Both the position numbers and the translations under genes were made by a program. This document shows, in pieces, positions 5,954 through 7,221 of a DNA stretch of 7,221 nucleotides. The notes beneath the pieces are model-generated. The model saw only the letters and a list, made by a program, of their open reading frames with translations, was not told the origin of the DNA and did not search any database. Source of the stretch: Akkermansiaceae bacterium (lineage in GTDB: Bacteria > Verrucomicrobiota > Verrucomicrobiia > Verrucomicrobiales > Akkermansiaceae); contig JARFRT010000407.1 of the NCBI GenBank assembly GCA_029287105.1, forward strand, positions 1-7,221, read 5' to 3'. Numbering within the stretch: the stretch's first letter is position 1; each line of letters opens with the position of its first letter.

Positions 5954-6199
5954 TTACTGGCCTGCGGCACGCTCCTTGGAGCGACCGACGGCATATCCTG
6001 TTCCTCCACCTGCGGCGGCACCGATCAGGGCACCTTCGGCGCCGTGGCCTGACTGGTGGCCGATGATCGCACCGGCGGCGGCACCGAGTCCGGCGCCAAC
6101 AGCGGCGTCGCGATGAGCTGGGCGGGTGTCGGGGCCACAGTTGGAAAGAGTGACTGCGGATGCGGCGGCGAGCGTGAATGTAACGAGTTTGTTTTTCAT
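5954..6199 (-). CDS. small glycine-zipper lipoprotein
   Basis: This 81-residue protein has a basic, hydrophobic leader ending at Cys21 (TLSNC), probably a lipoprotein signal, although Asn at the -1 position is unusual since Gly, Ala or Ser is normal. The mature part is a glycine zipper in two blocks of strict GxxxG spacing: Gly35-39-43-47-51, then Gly56-60-64-68-72. This resembles the YMGG/SlyB/OmpA-like glycine-zipper families of outer-membrane lipoproteins. Such helices pack tightly and often insert in or associate with the outer membrane; a structural or stress role is the usual inference. The ATG at 6199 is the only start that gives the full leader. No Shine-Dalgarno is seen. Upstream on the minus strand is a TTGACG (6288-6293) with only weak -10 candidates 18-19 bases away, so I do not call a promoter. 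It is closed by a strong terminator and looks monocistronic. Confidence 0.82.
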   Translation of the reverse strand: MKNKLVTFTLAAASAVTLSNCGPDTRPAHRDAAVGAGLGAAAGAIIGHQSGHGAEGALIGAAAGGGTGYAVGRSKERAAGQ

Positions 6200-6373
6200 G
6201 GTTTGTTAATGGGGTTGTGGGTAATGAGGGTGGACTACTTCGGCTGGCTGGTGAGCGTGGTCGACATACGACCAGACCATCCATCATCGTCAACCTACGT
6301 CATAGTTGACTTGGCTCAAGGATTATTCAGGAATAGTTGAGAACCGGCAAAGATTCTGGAAATAACCACGGGT

Positions 6374-6643
6374 TTAGAATCGGAACCGGTGGCGGGTTAG
6401 AATGACAACTCCGGCAAAGGCCAGTGCGACCAGGATGTTCGGCTCGGGGACGTGTCGGGTGTGGGGTTGTTGTCGGGGGGTAAATTCCGTCTGGGCTCCC
6501 CGCAAATCCATCAGCTCGGGTCGGGTTTGATGTTTCTCGTTAGCGCAGGCAAGCGGCATGGCGGATGCCAGGCTAAGACAGACGGCTGTGATGGTCGAAT
6601 TCACATGGTGCTTATACCATAGACATGTATTGTGCTGGAGCAT
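6374..6643 (-). CDS. PEP-CTERM sorting-domain mini-protein
   Basis: The 89-residue product ends in a textbook PEP-CTERM tail: Val-Pro-Glu-Pro at residues 65-68, a hydrophobic helix LVALAFAGVVIL (71-82) and a basic end RHRFRF (84-89). This tail is recognised by exosortase, which removes it and sends the protein to the surface or extracellular polysaccharide. The N-terminal part has a hydrophobic leader (about residues 16-34, ending ACA). After removal of both ends only about 30 residues would remain, polar and rich in Gln, Arg and Pro, with no domain I recognise. The ATG at 6643 is chosen because it supplies Lys11 and two histidines before the hydrophobic stretch. A GTG at 6604 (residue 14) would give a 76-residue form whose leader lacks a positive charge. 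No exosortase gene lies in this window. No clear terminator follows. Confidence 0.7.
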   Translation of the reverse strand: MLQHNTCLWYKHHVNSTITAVCLSLASAMPLACANEKHQTRPELMDLRGAQTEFTPRQQPHTRHVPEPNILVALAFAGVVILTRHRFRF

Positions 6644-6837
6644 TTTGGCGTAGGGGTGCGAATATCGATCCTCTCTCCACCGTTTTCACAGCGATGCGGG
6701 GAAAGTTATTCACATTCGGGTATTTTCCGGAAGAATGTTCCAATTGGCAGAAGCTACTCAGCCCGTCTGCATCGTGCAATTTTACGGGCCAGTGAGATTG
6801 AGCTTTTGTCGGTTACCACTGTGGCTAGCTTCGGGGC

Positions 6838-7164
6838 ATGGACTTCACCGAAATCGACCGCGAGGACTTCCGCAATCTCCTGGGGGAGATTGGCAATACC
6901 TACATGCCCTTTGGTCGTTTTGGTCCCAAGGAATTTCCGCCTCACGGGGTCCCGATTTTCGACCTGCCGCCGGAGTACCTCGCGTGGTTTGCCGAGCGGG
7001 GGTTCCCCAAGGGTCGCTTGGGGGAATTGATGGCGGTGGTTTGTGAGATCAAGGAGGTCGGGATGGACAGTGTCTTTGATCCCATGCGTCAGGCACGTGG
7101 CGGCCGACACAGTATCCGCAAGCGCAAAAACAAGCGGGGCGACTCGGTTGATTTCGGGCAGTAG
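6838..7164 (+). CDS. DUF3820 family protein
   Basis: This 108-residue protein carries the DUF3820 core, recognisable from YMPFGRFGPKEFP (residues 22-34), the segment IFDLPPEYLAWFAERGFPKG (40-59) and the following helix RLGELMAVVCEIK (60-72). The family is annotated in databases as a putative quorum-sensing-regulated virulence factor, but its biochemical role is unknown to me and I would not rely on that label. Residues 84-101 form a basic tail rich in Arg and Lys that could bind nucleic acid. There is no signal peptide or membrane segment. The ATG at 6838 has GGGG just before it. The gene is divergent from the PEP-CTERM gene across a 194-base region. It ends in TAG, 16 bases before the adapter sequence begins, so its downstream context is lost. 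Confidence 0.85.
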   Translation: MDFTEIDREDFRNLLGEIGNTYMPFGRFGPKEFPPHGVPIFDLPPEYLAWFAERGFPKGRLGELMAVVCEIKEVGMDSVFDPMRQARGGRHSIRKRKNKRGDSVDFGQ

Positions 7165-7180
7165 TCGCCCTGCGTGGAGG

Positions 7181-7213
7181 CTGTCTCTTATACACATCTG
7201 ACGCTGCCGACGA
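7181..7213. other. Illumina Nextera transposase adapter (non-genomic)
   Basis: Bases 7181-7199 are CTGTCTCTTATACACATCT, the 19-bp Tn5 mosaic end used in Nextera libraries. Bases 7200-7213 (GACGCTGCCGACGA) complete the reverse complement of the Nextera read-1 adapter. This is library sequence left on the contig end, not a transposon in the organism. Confidence 0.97.
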
Positions 7214-7221
7214 ATACCAAC
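7214..7221. other. probable Nextera i5 index remnant (non-genomic)
   Basis: The eight bases ATACCAAC follow the adapter exactly where the 8-base i5 index lies in a Nextera read-through. Eight is the length of a dual-index barcode. The assignment is inferred from position, not from matching a known index list. Confidence 0.7.

Noticed and set aside
5862..6293. Minus-strand ORF of 143 codons over the glycine-zipper gene
   Set aside because: It is an out-of-frame shadow with extreme Arg/Pro content and it crosses the intrinsic terminator.
6289..6310. Imperfect palindrome GTCAAC...GTTGAC as a terminator for the PEP-CTERM gene
   Set aside because: The stem is short with a bulge and no T run follows on the minus strand. 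It may overlap a -35-like TTGACG instead.
6754..7197. Minus-strand 147-residue ORF beginning MCIRDS, antisense to the DUF3820 gene
   Set aside because: Its start lies inside the Nextera adapter, and the rest is the shadow of a recognisable plus-strand gene.
7181..7199. Tn5-like mosaic end that could be taken for a transposon terminus
   Set aside because: It continues exactly into the Nextera adapter and an index-length tail, with no transposase or target duplication, so it is library sequence.

Overview
The window looks like the end of a contig from a Verrucomicrobiota bacterium, probably near Rubritalea, Luteolibacter or Akkermansia. This placement is an inference. It rests on a PEP-CTERM sorting signal, mostly leaderless or Shine-Dalgarno-poor gene starts, GC-rich coding, and a mix of gene families I associate with that phylum. 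No rRNA or taxonomic marker is present to settle it. The last 41 bases are not genomic: they match the Illumina Nextera transposase adapter and a following 8-base stretch that fits an index.

Nine of the ten genes are on the minus strand, so the layout is given from right to left in their direction of transcription. (1) A very short PEP-CTERM protein (6374-6643). (2) A small glycine-zipper lipoprotein (5954-6199) closed by a strong intrinsic terminator. (3) An envelope pair: a membrane family-2 glycosyltransferase of the cellulose/mannan synthase type (4183-5694) with a candidate promoter, followed 41 bases later by an L,D-transpeptidase lipoprotein (3491-4141). (4) rpsT for ribosomal protein bS20 (2993-3250), with its own intrinsic terminator. 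(5) A run of five genes: a small zinc-ribbon protein, a GreA/GreB-like protein, a secreted or periplasmic protein with two copies of an unnamed domain, a YqeY-like protein, and the first 103 codons of ispD, cut by the window's left edge. An 8-bp tandem repeat lies between the zinc-ribbon and Gre-like genes.

On the plus strand there is only one convincing gene, a DUF3820 protein (6838-7164), divergent from the PEP-CTERM gene and followed directly by the adapter.

Most of the window is housekeeping: isoprenoid precursor synthesis, translation, transcription and cell envelope. I found no phage, insertion sequence, CRISPR array, tRNA or rRNA, and no convincing new multi-gene system. The points most worth a second look are the adapter contamination, the PEP-CTERM mini-protein, the duplicated-domain protein and the 8-bp repeat. 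No intergenic stretch exceeds 300 bases.
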